Shown here: positions 7,466 to 16,828 of the stretch, piece by piece | How the letters are laid out: every line of letters starts with the position of its first letter | Numbering within the stretch: the stretch's first letter is position 1 | Assembly (NCBI RefSeq): GCF_001280125.1 | Contig: NZ_LGEG01000264.1 | Coordinates: forward strand, 1 to 33,286 | Reading direction: 5' to 3' | From: Streptomyces sp. NRRL F-6492 | Lineage (GTDB): Bacteria; Actinomycetota; Actinomycetes; Streptomycetales; Streptomycetaceae | DNA: 33,286 bases | Notes under the pieces: model-generated | Databases searched by the model: none | The model's input: only the letters and a program-made list of their open reading frames with translations | What the model was told of the DNA's origin: nothing | Position numbers and translations under genes: made by a program

Positions 7466-10051
7466 ATGGGAGAGCGGCCAGCCGCGCCTGCGGCGCCCGA
7501 CCTGGTCCTCGAGATCGACGGGGACGCGACGCTCATGGATCCGAGCCGCGTCTACCGCGTCGGACGGGACCCCACCAGCGACATCGTCCTCTCGGACGCC
7601 CGGGCGTCCTGGCACCACGCGGTGCTCAGCGCCTCCGCGGGCCGATGGACCCTGACCGACGAGGACAGTACGAACGGCACCTTCGCGGACGGCCGGAGGG
7701 TGGCCCGGTCGCGGGAGGTCGGCGCCGGGACCGTCGTGCGGTTCGGACACCCGGAGGACGGCCCGCGCGCCGTCCTCGCGAACGGTGCCCCGGCCCGTCC
7801 GGCACGGCCCGCGCCACCACCCCCGCCGCCCATACCGGAACCCGAGCCCGAGCACGTACGGGAACCGGAGCCGGGGCCGGAGGCCGCACGGGAGCCCGCT
7901 CCTGAGCCGGAGCCCGTACGACCCGAAGAGCGCGTGCGGGAGGAACCCGTACGGGAACCGGAGCCCGCCCCCGAACCCGTACGGGAACGGGAACCCTTCC
8001 CCGAGCCCGTACGGGAGCGGGGGTCCGGGCCTCCCCGGCCCCCTTCCGTCTCGCACCCCGCCGCCACCGGCACCTTCCGGCAGCCGACGTCCGTCCGGCC
8101 GCTGCCCGCGCACAGCATCCGCATCGGCCGTGCCCCCGACAACGACGTCGTCATCCCCGACCTCGTCGTCTCCCGGCGCCACGCCGAACTGCGCGCCCAC
8201 CCCGACGGCACCTACTGGATCCACGACCTGGACAGCCACAACGGCACCTTCCTCAACGGCCGGCCCGTCACCGACGCCCGGGTGACGCCGGAGGACATCG
8301 TCGGCATCGGACGGTGCGCGTTCTGTCTGATCGGCGGACAGCTCGTCGAGTTCACCGACACCGGCGAGGTCTCCCTCGACGTGCGGTCGCTCGCCGTCAC
8401 CGTCGACCACGGGCACAAGACCCTCCTGGACGAGGTGTCGTTCCCGGTGGGCGAGAAGTGCCTGCTCGCGGTCGTCGGACCGTCCGGCGCCGGGAAGTCC
8501 ACGCTCCTGAACGCCCTCACCGGACAGCGCCCCGCCGACCGGGGCACGGTGCTCTACGACGGCCGCGACCTGTACCGGGACTACGCCGAACTGCGCCAGC
8601 GCATCGGGCTCGTCCCGCAGGACGACATCCTGCACCTCCAGCTGACCGTCCGCCGGGCCCTCGGGTACGCCGCCGAGCTGCGGTTCCCCGAGGACACCGA
8701 GCGCGCGGAACGGCAGGCCAGGGTCGACGAGGTGATCCGGGAGCTCGGGCTCACGGAGCGCGCGGACCAGCCGATCCACAGCCTCTCCGGCGGCCAGCGC
8801 AAGCGGGTGAGCGTCGCCCTGGAGCTGCTCACCAAACCGTCCCTCCTCTTCCTCGACGAGCCCACCTCGGGCCTCGACCCCGGCATGGACCGGTCCGTGA
8901 TGCACATGCTGCGCGGGCTCGCCGACGACGGGCGCACGGTCGTCGTGGTGACGCACAGCGTGCTCAGCCTGGACGTCTGCGACCGGCTGCTCGTCCTCGC
9001 GCCCGGCGGCCGGGTCGCCTACTACGGTCCGCCCTCCGAGGCCCTCGGGTTCTTCGGCTTCACGGAGTGGCCGGAGGCCTTCGAGGCGTTCGAGAAGGAA
9101 CGGGACCGCGACTGGGCGGGCGGCTACCGCTCCTCCCGCTTCCAGCGCCGGTACATCACCGACGCCGCGGCGGGCCCGGACCTCCCCCTGGGCGGGAACG
9201 CCCCGGCGGACGAGACGCCGGTCCCGCCGCCGAAGGCACAGAGCTGGAGCTCCCAACTGCGGACGCTGGTGCGCCGCTACGCGGCGGCGCTCTCCGCCGA
9301 CCGCACCTTCATCGTCATCATGGTGGCGCTGCCGTTCGTGATGGGGGCGATGGCCCGTGCCCTGTCGGAGGGCAGTCTCAACCCCGAGTCGTCGCTGAAC
9401 GTCCTGCTCATCCTCTGTGTGGGCGGGGTCCTCACGGGCGCGGCGAACGCCGTGCGCGAACTCGTCAAGGAACGCACGATCTACCGGCGCGAGAGAGCCG
9501 TCGGCCTGTCCCGGTCGGCCTACCTCGCCTCCAAGGTGGTGGTCCTCGGCCTGATCACGGTCGTGCAGGCGGTCGTCCTGACCCTGGTGGCCCTGATCGG
9601 CGTGCCGCTGAACGTGCCCGGCGGCAAGGGGGTCCTGATGCCCCCGCTGGTGGAGATCACCCTCGCCGTAGCGCTGTTGTCCTTCACCGCGATGATGCTC
9701 GGTCTGTTCGTCTCCGCACTCGTCCGCAAGGAGGAGGTGACGATGCCGCTGCTCGTCCTGCTCGCCATCGTGCAGGTGGTGTTCTGCGGGGCGCTCCTGA
9801 CCGTGCGGGGCACGCCCGTCCTGGAGCAGCTGGCCTGGCTGGTGCCCTCGCGGTGGGCGTTCGCGGCGATGGGCGCGACGATCGACATCGGGAAGGTGGC
9901 GCCGAGCGACAAGACCACCGATCCGCTGATGCGGCACACGGCGGAGGCCTGGCTGTTCGACATGGGCATGATGGTGGTGCTCTGTCTGGTCCTCGGCCTG
10001 GTCGTGGCCCGGCTGCTGCGCCGCCACGAGCCGGTCGTCATGCGGAGGTAG
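7466..10051 (+). CDS. Double-FHA ABC-2 transporter (ATPase-permease fusion, Rv1747-like)
   Basis: An 861-residue half-transporter with phosphothreonine-binding front domains. FHA1 spans about 28-95 (VGRDPTSDIVLSD, SWHHAVL, DSTNGTF). A Pro/Glu/Arg-rich linker follows at about 105-205, then FHA2 at 217-290 (IRIGRAPDNDVVI, SRRHAEL, DSHNGTFLNG). The ATPase at about 305-535 has Walker A GPSGAGKST (338-346), Q-loop PQDD, signature LSGGQ (440-444), Walker B LLFLDEP (460-466) and H-loop VVVVTHS. An ABC-2-type membrane domain with about six helices fills 600-861. The architecture matches mycobacterial Rv1747, whose FHA domains bind phosphothreonines made by PknF. It is followed by the T-x-V-V protein gene after four bases and then by a kinase gene, so phospho-control is likely. 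The exported substrate is unknown. Confidence 0.93.
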   Translation: MGERPAAPAAPDLVLEIDGDATLMDPSRVYRVGRDPTSDIVLSDARASWHHAVLSASAGRWTLTDEDSTNGTFADGRRVARSREVGAGTVVRFGHPEDGPRAVLANGAPARPARPAPPPPPPIPEPEPEHVREPEPGPEAAREPAPEPEPVRPEERVREEPVREPEPAPEPVREREPFPEPVRERGSGPPRPPSVSHPAATGTFRQPTSVRPLPAHSIRIGRAPDNDVVIPDLVVSRRHAELRAHPDGTYWIHDLDSHNGTFLNGRPVTDARVTPEDIVGIGRCAFCLIGGQLVEFTDTGEVSLDVRSLAVTVDHGHKTLLDEVSFPVGEKCLLAVVGPSGAGKSTLLNALTGQRPADRGTVLYDGRDLYRDYAELRQRIGLVPQDDILHLQLTVRRALGYAAELRFPEDTERAERQARVDEVIRELGLTERADQPIHSLSGGQRKRVSVALELLTKPSLLFLDEPTSGLDPGMDRSVMHMLRGLADDGRTVVVVTHSVLSLDVCDRLLVLAPGGRVAYYGPPSEALGFFGFTEWPEAFEAFEKERDRDWAGGYRSSRFQRRYITDAAAGPDLPLGGNAPADETPVPPPKAQSWSSQLRTLVRRYAAALSADRTFIVIMVALPFVMGAMARALSEGSLNPESSLNVLLILCVGGVLTGAANAVRELVKERTIYRRERAVGLSRSAYLASKVVVLGLITVVQAVVLTLVALIGVPLNVPGGKGVLMPPLVEITLAVALLSFTAMMLGLFVSALVRKEEVTMPLLVLLAIVQVVFCGALLTVRGTPVLEQLAWLVPSRWAFAAMGATIDIGKVAPSDKTTDPLMRHTAEAWLFDMGMMVVLCLVLGLVVARLLRRHEPVVMRR
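7946..8015 (+). repeat. 30-bp-period coding repeat with palindromic CCCGTACGGG cores
   Basis: Three copies of the 10-bp palindrome CCCGTACGGG start at 7946, 7976 and 8006, exactly 30 bases apart. They encode a ten-residue repeat (PVRE followed by E/P-rich residues) in the linker between the two FHA domains. The palindrome follows from the repeated Pro-Val-Arg codons; looser copies lie upstream from about 7850. Confidence 0.7.
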
Positions 10052-10055
10052 GCCC

Positions 10056-11030
10056 GTGACCGTCCCCGTGTCCGCGTACGTGCCGGACTTCCGGCCCACC
10101 CACGTCGTGCCGCGCGACGGCCTGCCCGCCTGGGAGGCGCCCGACCCGGAGCTGCCCACGGCACCCCTGGACGCCTTCCTGCCGGTGCGGTTGGAGGAGC
10201 GGAGCGGGGACTGGGGGCGGATCCGGTGCTCCAACGGCTGGACGGCCTGGGTCGACGCGCGGCTGCTCGTCGGCGTCCCCGACGACCCGCCGGCGGCGGG
10301 CCGGCCCCTCACCAGGACCGCCGACCCCCGTCCGCTGATCGCCCGCGCCGAGGACGCCCTCGGCCGCTACCGGCGGGCCGCCGAGGAGCTGGGCGCGGGC
10401 CGCCTGGACGGCGAGGCCTTCCGGCTGCGGACCCGCGGCCTGCGGGTCGGCATGGTCGTCGACGGCGAGTCGGTGTGGCTGTACGACGCGGAGCACGAGC
10501 GCTGGGTGTACTGCGACGGCGCGGGGCTCAGCACGTACGCGACCGGGGGCGTACCCTCGGTCACCGCCCCGTCGCCCGCCTCCCCCGCGGTCACGCCTCC
10601 GGACGAGGAGACCGGGGCGACCGGGGAAGCGGGAAAGGCCGGGGAGGCCGGGGAGGCCGGGAGGAAGCCCGCGGACGGCGGCCACGAGCCCACCCGGGTG
10701 GTGCCCGCCGGACACGATCCGACCCGGGTGGTGCCCCTGGCCGACCCGGCGTCCGACCCGACCGGACCGACCGGACCGACCGGACCGACCGGACCGCCTC
10801 CGGCGACGCAGGTCGTGGGGCAGCCGTCCGAGGTGGTGGGACCACCGCCGACGCAGGTCGTGGGGCAGCCGTCCGACGCGGTGGAACCGCCCCCGCCCAC
10901 ACAGGTGGTGCAGCAGCCGTCCGACGCGGTGGAGGCACCTCCGACGCAGGTCGTGGAGCAGCCGTCCGACGCGGTGGAACCGCCCCCGCCGACGCGGGTC
11001 GTGGAGCGGCCGCCGACGGGTGAGGGCTGA
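10056..11030 (+). CDS. SH3-like protein with multiple T-x-V-V motifs, candidate kinase substrate / FHA ligand
   Basis: A 324-residue protein with no assigned function that I recognise. The N-terminus has PTHVVPRDGLPAW (14-26), then an SH3-like stretch at about 37-73 (FLPVRLEERSGDWGRI, GWTAWVDARLLV). A second segment at about 90-160 resembles a small globular domain (VGMVVDGESVWLYDAEHERWVYC). The C-terminal third is disordered, Pro-rich, and carries seven T-x-V-V copies (two PTRVVP, four TQVV, one PTRVVE) plus a run of GPT triplets. With PTHVV at the N-terminus there are eight. Thr with Val at +3 suits actinobacterial Hanks kinases and FHA binding in a general way. The start is GTG 10056, four bases after the exporter stop; the stop overlaps the kinase ATG. 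Translational coupling to both neighbours supports a joint complex. No signal peptide or membrane helix is seen. Confidence 0.85.
   Translation: MTVPVSAYVPDFRPTHVVPRDGLPAWEAPDPELPTAPLDAFLPVRLEERSGDWGRIRCSNGWTAWVDARLLVGVPDDPPAAGRPLTRTADPRPLIARAEDALGRYRRAAEELGAGRLDGEAFRLRTRGLRVGMVVDGESVWLYDAEHERWVYCDGAGLSTYATGGVPSVTAPSPASPAVTPPDEETGATGEAGKAGEAGEAGRKPADGGHEPTRVVPAGHDPTRVVPLADPASDPTGPTGPTGPTGPPPATQVVGQPSEVVGPPPTQVVGQPSDAVEPPPPTQVVQQPSDAVEAPPTQVVEQPSDAVEPPPPTRVVERPPTGEG
10761..10796 (+). repeat. 9-bp tandem repeat (ACCGGACCG x4)
   Basis: Four perfect copies of ACCGGACCG encode the run of Gly-Pro-Thr triplets between the TRVV and TQVV parts of the T-x-V-V protein. Such a tract can expand or contract in frame by slippage, changing linker length. 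Confidence 0.85.
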
Positions 11031-12022
11031 TGGCCGGCGGGGCGCATGCCGACCCGGGCCTTCCGGCGGGCCGGCCCTCGGGGCTCGTCGGCAAGGAGAT
11101 CGCCGGCTACCGCCTGGAGGGCGAGATCGGGCGCGGCGGCATGGCGGTGGTGTACCGGGCGCGGGACCTGCGGCTCGACCGCACGGTGGCGCTGAAGCTG
11201 CTGGCCCCCGAGCTGGCCCGCAACGACACCTTCCGCAAGCGCTTCGCGCACGAGTCGCGGGTCGCCGCCTCGATCGACCACCCGCACATCGTGCCGGTCT
11301 TCGAGGCGGGCGAGACGGAGGGCGTGCTCTACATCGCCATGCGGTACGTCGCGGGGCAGGACCTGGTGGCCCTGCTGCACCGCGAGGGGCCGCTGCCGCC
11401 GGCGAAGGCCGGCCGGATCGCCGTCCAGGTGGCCTCCGCCCTGGACGCGGCGCACGCGCACGACCTGGTGCACCGGGACGTGAAGCCCGGCAACATCCTG
11501 GTGGCCGAGGGCACCGACCGCGACCATCCGGAGCACGTGTACCTGACCGACTTCGGCCTGACGAAGAAGTCGCTGTCCCTGACGGGCTTCACGACGGTGG
11601 GCGAGTTCGTGGGGACGCTGGACTACGTGGCGCCCGAGCAGATCTCCGGGAAGCCGGTCGACGGCCGGTGCGACGTGTACGGCCTGGCCTGCGTGGTGTT
11701 CGAGACCCTGGTGGGCGCGCCCCCGTTCCGCCGGGACACCGACTGGGCCGTGCTGTGGGCGCAGCAGTACGATCCGCCGCCGCCGGTGTCCGAGGCCCGG
11801 CCGGAACTCCCGGGGGCGGCGGACGCCGTCTTCGCGAAGGCGCTGGCGAAGACGCCGGAGGAGCGGTACGGGACGTGTCTGGAGTTCGTCACCCAGCTGC
11901 GCGCCGCCCTGGTGCCGGGCGCTTCGGGGGCGGCGGGTCCGGTGGTGGCCGGGGCGCCACGGCCGCTCGGCCCGCCGCCCGCCCCGCCCGCGTGGGCGCG
12001 CCCGGTGTTCCGGGAGCGGTAG
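11030..12022 (+). CDS. Soluble Hanks-type Ser/Thr protein kinase
   Basis: A 330-residue kinase with all catalytic marks: glycine loop GRGGMAVVYRA (35-45), Lys56 in VALKLL, HRDVKPGNIL with Asp150, DFGL with Asp174, and APEQ. The activation loop SLTGFTTVGEFVGT has the paired threonines (188-189) autophosphorylated in PknB-like enzymes. The kinase domain fills about 25-285; the rest is a short Pro/Ala tail. Unlike PknB it has no transmembrane helix or PASTA repeats, so it is cytosolic, probably recruited through partners. ATG 11030 overlaps the last base of the preceding TGA (TGATG), so translation is coupled to the T-x-V-V protein. Together with the upstream FHA exporter this suggests a writer-substrate-reader unit. 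It converges on the membrane protein gene with 12 bases between. Confidence 0.94.
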   Translation: MAGGAHADPGLPAGRPSGLVGKEIAGYRLEGEIGRGGMAVVYRARDLRLDRTVALKLLAPELARNDTFRKRFAHESRVAASIDHPHIVPVFEAGETEGVLYIAMRYVAGQDLVALLHREGPLPPAKAGRIAVQVASALDAAHAHDLVHRDVKPGNILVAEGTDRDHPEHVYLTDFGLTKKSLSLTGFTTVGEFVGTLDYVAPEQISGKPVDGRCDVYGLACVVFETLVGAPPFRRDTDWAVLWAQQYDPPPPVSEARPELPGAADAVFAKALAKTPEERYGTCLEFVTQLRAALVPGASGAAGPVVAGAPRPLGPPPAPPAWARPVFRER

Positions 12023-12034
12023 GCCGCCGAGGGG

Positions 12035-13396
12035 CTACGGGGTGCCGGACGGCCCTGTCGCGTCGGGACCGTCCTTCCGGTGGACCGGCTGCTCGACCTC
12101 GCCCTTCCGGCGGACCCGGGTGGCGAGGAGGCCGCCGAGGAGGCCGAGGACCAGGCCCCAGAGGAGCGCGAAGCCGGCGATGGTCCAGACGTGCGGGCGC
12201 AGCAGCACCTGTCCGCCGAGCGAGTCGAGTTCGCCGATGCCGAGGACCGAGAGGCCGAAGCGGGCCTCGACGTGGGTGACCGGGGCGGCGACCAGCATGG
12301 TGAGCGCGAAGGCGACGCCCGTGCGCAGGGAGTGCTGCCGAAGCCGGGTCCGGGCCGGGGAGCGGACGGCGGCGGCGAAGGCGGCGGCGAGCACCAGGAC
12401 GGCGGCGACGGGGAGCAGCCACCAGGCCCGTCCGTCCTGTTCGGCGAGCGAGGACAGGTCGATGGTCGAGAGGTCCGAGCCGCCGCTCCCGCCGCGCAGG
12501 ACGGCGTCGAGGACCTGCGGCACGGGCAGGCCGAAGGGTCCCTCCGCCCTGCCCTCCCAGGAACCGCCGATGCCCACGCCGAGGGCAAGCCAGGTGACGT
12601 TGGGCAGGCCGAGGAGGAGGACCGCGAAGGTCTCGGCGGGGCGGCCCTTGGTCGCCGCGACGACGAGTCCGACGACCAGGCCCAGGAGCACGTACGCGAG
12701 GAGCAGGAGGAGCATCGCGCGGGCGGTGGGCCGGACGGGTTCCTGGTAGCGGACGAGCCGGGACGGCAGGGGGGTCCCGCGGGAGACGAGGAGGGCGACG
12801 AGGAGCACGCCGAGGATCCACAGGAGGCCGTAGAAGAGCGTGGGCCCCAGGTCGGTGCGGAAGCCGACCGTCGGGTTCACGGAGTCGAGGAGCTCGCCGA
12901 AGAGGTCCATGAGCGGGTCCTCGGCCTCCCCGCCGCCGACGGTGATCCGGAAGTCGTGGCGGGCGAGGGCGGAGAGCCCCGCGAGGGCGATCAGCCAGAG
13001 GACGACGACGGCCCCGGCGCGGAGCAGGAGCTCGCGGGCGCCGGTCACCGCGTGGTGGCGCAGGGGGCGCAGGAAGCAGTAGCCGGTGACCAGTGCGCCC
13101 ACCAGGGTGACGGTGAGGGGCATGGCGGTCAGCTGGGCCTGGGTTCCGGCGAGGGCGCCGGCGTCGCCGGAGAGCTGGACCTCGCCGCCCGAGGCCATGA
13201 CGACGACGGCGGCGAGGACGGCGGTGAAGCCGCCGGGCAGGTCGGCGGCGCCCGCGGCCCACAGGCCGAGTCCGGCGACGACGCCCATCGCGAGGTACCC
13301 GGCGACCACGGTCGCCAGGGCCTGGAGGGCGATCCGGGCGAAGAGCCCGGCCGGGGCCGCGGAGGGCCGCGTGGAGGTGGGGGGCCTGCTGCTCAC
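12035..13396 (-). CDS. Multi-pass membrane protein, probable streptophobe family
   Basis: A 453-residue hydrophobic protein with about ten predicted membrane helices, for example TLVGALVTGYCFL, GAVVVLWLIALAGLSAL, GLLWILGVLLVALLV, LLLAYVLLGLVVGLVV and GFALLWGLVLGLLGG. Two polar extracellular-looking loops contain GGEVQLSG and DFRITVGGGEAEDP. From memory this pattern fits the streptomycete streptophobe family, whose function is unknown; the family name is moderately sure, the membrane topology surer. The N-terminus is Ser/Thr/Arg/Pro-rich (SSRPPTSTRPS) and could be a target of the adjacent kinase. GTG 13396 is chosen because TAGCGT ends seven bases upstream, as in a leaderless promoter; GTG 13405 is the alternative. 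It converges on the kinase gene and diverges from the DUF6777-like gene. Confidence 0.8.
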   Translation of the reverse strand: MSSRPPTSTRPSAAPAGLFARIALQALATVVAGYLAMGVVAGLGLWAAGAADLPGGFTAVLAAVVVMASGGEVQLSGDAGALAGTQAQLTAMPLTVTLVGALVTGYCFLRPLRHHAVTGARELLLRAGAVVVLWLIALAGLSALARHDFRITVGGGEAEDPLMDLFGELLDSVNPTVGFRTDLGPTLFYGLLWILGVLLVALLVSRGTPLPSRLVRYQEPVRPTARAMLLLLLAYVLLGLVVGLVVAATKGRPAETFAVLLLGLPNVTWLALGVGIGGSWEGRAEGPFGLPVPQVLDAVLRGGSGGSDLSTIDLSSLAEQDGRAWWLLPVAAVLVLAAAFAAAVRSPARTRLRQHSLRTGVAFALTMLVAAPVTHVEARFGLSVLGIGELDSLGGQVLLRPHVWTIAGFALLWGLVLGLLGGLLATRVRRKGEVEQPVHRKDGPDATGPSGTP

Positions 13397-13403
13397 GGTG
13401 GCC

Positions 13404-13420
13404 ACGCTAGTACCGGGTAC
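13404..13420 (-). promoter_or_regulatory. Leaderless-type -10 box and adjacent dyad before the membrane protein gene
   Basis: On the minus strand TAGCGT (13409 down to 13404) ends seven bases before GTG 13396. Directly upstream is GTACCGGGTAC (13410-13420), a perfect 5-bp inverted repeat around one base, which would lie in the -10/-35 spacer. Promoter and operator roles are inferred from position. Confidence 0.35.
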
Positions 13421-13544
13421 GGCGGCACGCTTGCGGACGGGACGGCCGCGGGTCCGTCCGGAGTCGCGGGGCGGAGCGTCTCCGCTTGCGGGCGGGCGCC
13501 TGTCGGCGCACACAATGGGCCCGGAACGGAAGAAAGGGAAAAAC

Positions 13545-14924
<1,380 letters not shown>

Positions 14925-14943
14925 GCCGGGCCCGCCCGCGCGC

Positions 14944-14986
14944 CCCGAACAAGACGCCGCCCCCGCGGGGCGGCGCCTTATTCGGG
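14944..14986. terminator. Strong symmetrical terminator hairpin
   Basis: CCCGAA (14944-14949) pairs with TTCGGG (14981-14986), AAG with CTT, and CGCCGCCCC with GGGGCGGCG around a CGC loop. Only two single mismatches interrupt an otherwise 18-bp stem. It lies 20 bases after the DUF6777-like stop. There is no long T-tract, as is common for streptomycete terminators. Confidence 0.75.
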
Positions 14987-15008
14987 TGCCCGTCCGGGAC
15001 GACGCGTG

Positions 15009-15014
15009 TACGGT
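15009..15014 (+). promoter_or_regulatory. -10 box of a probable leaderless promoter for the FBP-domain gene
   Basis: TACGGT ends seven bases before GTG 15022, and no Shine-Dalgarno sequence is visible, so transcription probably starts at the start codon. The upstream terminator isolates this gene from read-through. Confidence 0.5.
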
Positions 15015-15021
15015 CCACCGA

Positions 15022-15525
15022 GTGGAACCACTGACCGAGAAACAGATCCGCTCGTCCTTCGTGAACTGCACCAAGGGCGAGGCGGCACGGCTCAAGCTGC
15101 CGCTCGACTTCGCCGAGCTCCCCTGGGACGACCTGGACTTCCTCGGCTGGGTCGACCCGGGCGCGCCGCTGCGCGCGCACCTGGTCGTCCCGGGCGAGGA
15201 CGGACCGCTCGGGGTGTCCCTGCGGGTCCCGGCCGCCGGCCGGACCAGTGCCATGAAGTCGAGCATGTGCCAGGTCTGCCTGACCGGGCACGCCTCCTCG
15301 GGCGTGACGCTCCTCGTGGCGCCGCTCGCCGGGAGCCGCGGCCGCGAGGGGAACACGGTCGGGATCTACCTCTGCGCCGACCTCGCCTGCTCCCTCTACG
15401 TCCGGGGCAAGCGGCAGCCGAAGCTGCGCGGCCGGCGCCAGGAGGAGTCCCTCACCCCCGACGAGCAGATCGCGCGCATGACGGCCAACCTCGGCGCCTT
15501 CGTCCGGCGGGTCACGGCGGGCTGA
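15022..15525 (+). CDS. FBP-domain (FusB/FusC-like) treble-clef zinc-finger protein
   Basis: A 167-residue protein of the FBP family, whose C-terminal treble-clef zinc finger is shared with staphylococcal FusB/FusC proteins that bind elongation factor G and free it from fusidic acid-stalled ribosomes. Seen: N-terminal helical part (EKQIRSSFVNCTKGEAARL), then the four zinc ligands in MCQVCLTGH (CxxC, near residues 81-84) and CADLACSLYVRGKR (CxxxxC), followed by a basic helix. Whether it gives fusidic acid tolerance or has a housekeeping ribosome role cannot be told from sequence. GTG 15022 is supported by the TACGGT box seven bases upstream. It stands alone, converging on the acyl-CoA dehydrogenase gene. 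Confidence 0.85.
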   Translation: MEPLTEKQIRSSFVNCTKGEAARLKLPLDFAELPWDDLDFLGWVDPGAPLRAHLVVPGEDGPLGVSLRVPAAGRTSAMKSSMCQVCLTGHASSGVTLLVAPLAGSRGREGNTVGIYLCADLACSLYVRGKRQPKLRGRRQEESLTPDEQIARMTANLGAFVRRVTAG

Positions 15526-15556
15526 CGGCCCGCCGTGGCCCGGGCGGGCGGAACGC

Positions 15557-16738
15557 TCAGCGGAAGGCCTGCTCGCCGGTGAGCGCCTTGCCGATGACCA
15601 GGGAGTGGACCTCGCTCGTGCCCTCGTAGGTGAGCACCGACTCCAGGTTGTTGGCGTGGCGCAGCACCGGGTACTCCAGGGTGATGCCGTTGGCGCCCAG
15701 GATCGTGCGGCACTCGCGGGCGATGGCGATCGCCTCGCGCACGTTGTTCAGCTTGCCCACGCTGACCTGCTCGGGGGTGAGCGCGCCCGCGTCCTTCAGC
15801 CGGCCCAGGTGGAGGGCGAGGAGCATGCCCTTGCCGAGCTCGACGGACATGTCCGCGAGCTTCTGCTGCGTCAGCTGGTACGAGGCGAGGGAGCGGGCGA
15901 AGACGGTGCGGTCCCGGGCGTAGGAGATCGCCGTCTCCAGGCAGTCGCGGGCGGCGCCGAGCGCGCCGAAGACGATGCCGAAGCGGGCCTCGTTGAGGCA
16001 GCCGAGCGGGCCCGAGAGGCCGCGGGCCTCCGGCAGCACCGCGTCGGCCGGCAGCCGCACGTCCTCCAGGACCAGTTCGCTGGTGACGCTCGCCCGCAGC
16101 GACAGCTTCATCCTGATCTCGGGGGCACTGAAGCCGGGGGTGCCGGCCGGGACGAGGAAGCCGCGGACGCCGTCCTCGGTGCGGGCCCAGACGACGGCCA
16201 CGTCGGCGACGGAGCCGTTGGTGATCCACATCTTGGTGCCGTTGAGCACCCAGTCGGAGCCGTCCCGCTTGGCGTTGGTCCGCATGGCGCCGGGGTCCGA
16301 GCCGGCGTCCGGCTCGGTGAGGCCGAAGCAGCCGATGTACTCGCCCGCCGCCATCTTCGGCAGCCACCGCCGCTTCTGCTCCTCGGAGCCGTACTTCCAG
16401 ATCGCGTACATGGCGAGGGAGCCCTGCACGGAGACCAGGGAGCGCAGCCCGGAGTCGACGGCCTCCAGCTCCAGACAGGCCAGGCCGTACGCGACGGAGT
16501 TGGTGCCCGCGCAGCCGTACCCCTCCAGGTGCATGCCGAGCACGCCGGTGCCGCCGAGGGTGCGGGCGAGCTCGCGGGCGGGGATCTCGCCCTTCTCGAA
16601 CCAGCCGGCGACGTGCGGCCGCAGCTCGTGGTCGGCGACGGCCCGGACGGTGCGCCGGATCTCGCGCTCCTCGTCGGTCAGCAGCCCGTCGACGGCGAGC
16701 AGGTCGAAGGGGTGGACGGGGGTGGACGACGACTTCAC
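15557..16738 (-). CDS. gcdH: Glutaryl-CoA dehydrogenase
   Basis: A 393-residue acyl-CoA dehydrogenase that should oxidise and decarboxylate glutaryl-CoA to crotonyl-CoA, using FAD and electron-transfer flavoprotein. The assignment within the family rests on residues: Arg99 in GLRSLVSVQGSLAM matches the Arg that holds the glutaryl carboxylate in human GCDH, and Glu372 in TYEGTSEVH matches its catalytic base. Flavin motifs CFGLTEPDAGSDP (137-149) and WITNG (171-175) are intact, and the C-terminus GKALTGEQAFR is GCDH-like. GTG 16738 has a perfect AGGAGG six bases upstream. It diverges from a class III CoA-transferase gene across a control region full of operator-like repeats. Role: lysine/tryptophan or free glutarate breakdown. 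Confidence 0.9.
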   Translation of the reverse strand: MKSSSTPVHPFDLLAVDGLLTDEEREIRRTVRAVADHELRPHVAGWFEKGEIPARELARTLGGTGVLGMHLEGYGCAGTNSVAYGLACLELEAVDSGLRSLVSVQGSLAMYAIWKYGSEEQKRRWLPKMAAGEYIGCFGLTEPDAGSDPGAMRTNAKRDGSDWVLNGTKMWITNGSVADVAVVWARTEDGVRGFLVPAGTPGFSAPEIRMKLSLRASVTSELVLEDVRLPADAVLPEARGLSGPLGCLNEARFGIVFGALGAARDCLETAISYARDRTVFARSLASYQLTQQKLADMSVELGKGMLLALHLGRLKDAGALTPEQVSVGKLNNVREAIAIARECRTILGANGITLEYPVLRHANNLESVLTYEGTSEVHSLVIGKALTGEQAFR

Positions 16739-16828
16739 GGACGGCCTCCTGGCGGTGGGCGACGGGCGCCTGTGACGGGTGGTGACGGGCGCCTGCGACG
16801 ACTCGGCGTGCCGAAGCGTAGCCGTACA

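Noticed and set aside
7946..8015. CCCGTACGGG palindromes as protein-binding sites
   Set aside because: They lie inside a coding repeat with a 30-base period and follow from repeated Pro-Val-Arg codons.
7460..10312. 950-residue open frame on the minus strand
   Set aside because: It is the antisense shadow of the FHA-ABC exporter: low-complexity His/Arg/Gly/Asp translation, no start signal, while the plus strand has full FHA and ABC motifs.
10761..10796. GPT triplets as a collagen-like domain
   Set aside because: Only four triplets, too few for a triple helix; more likely a linker.
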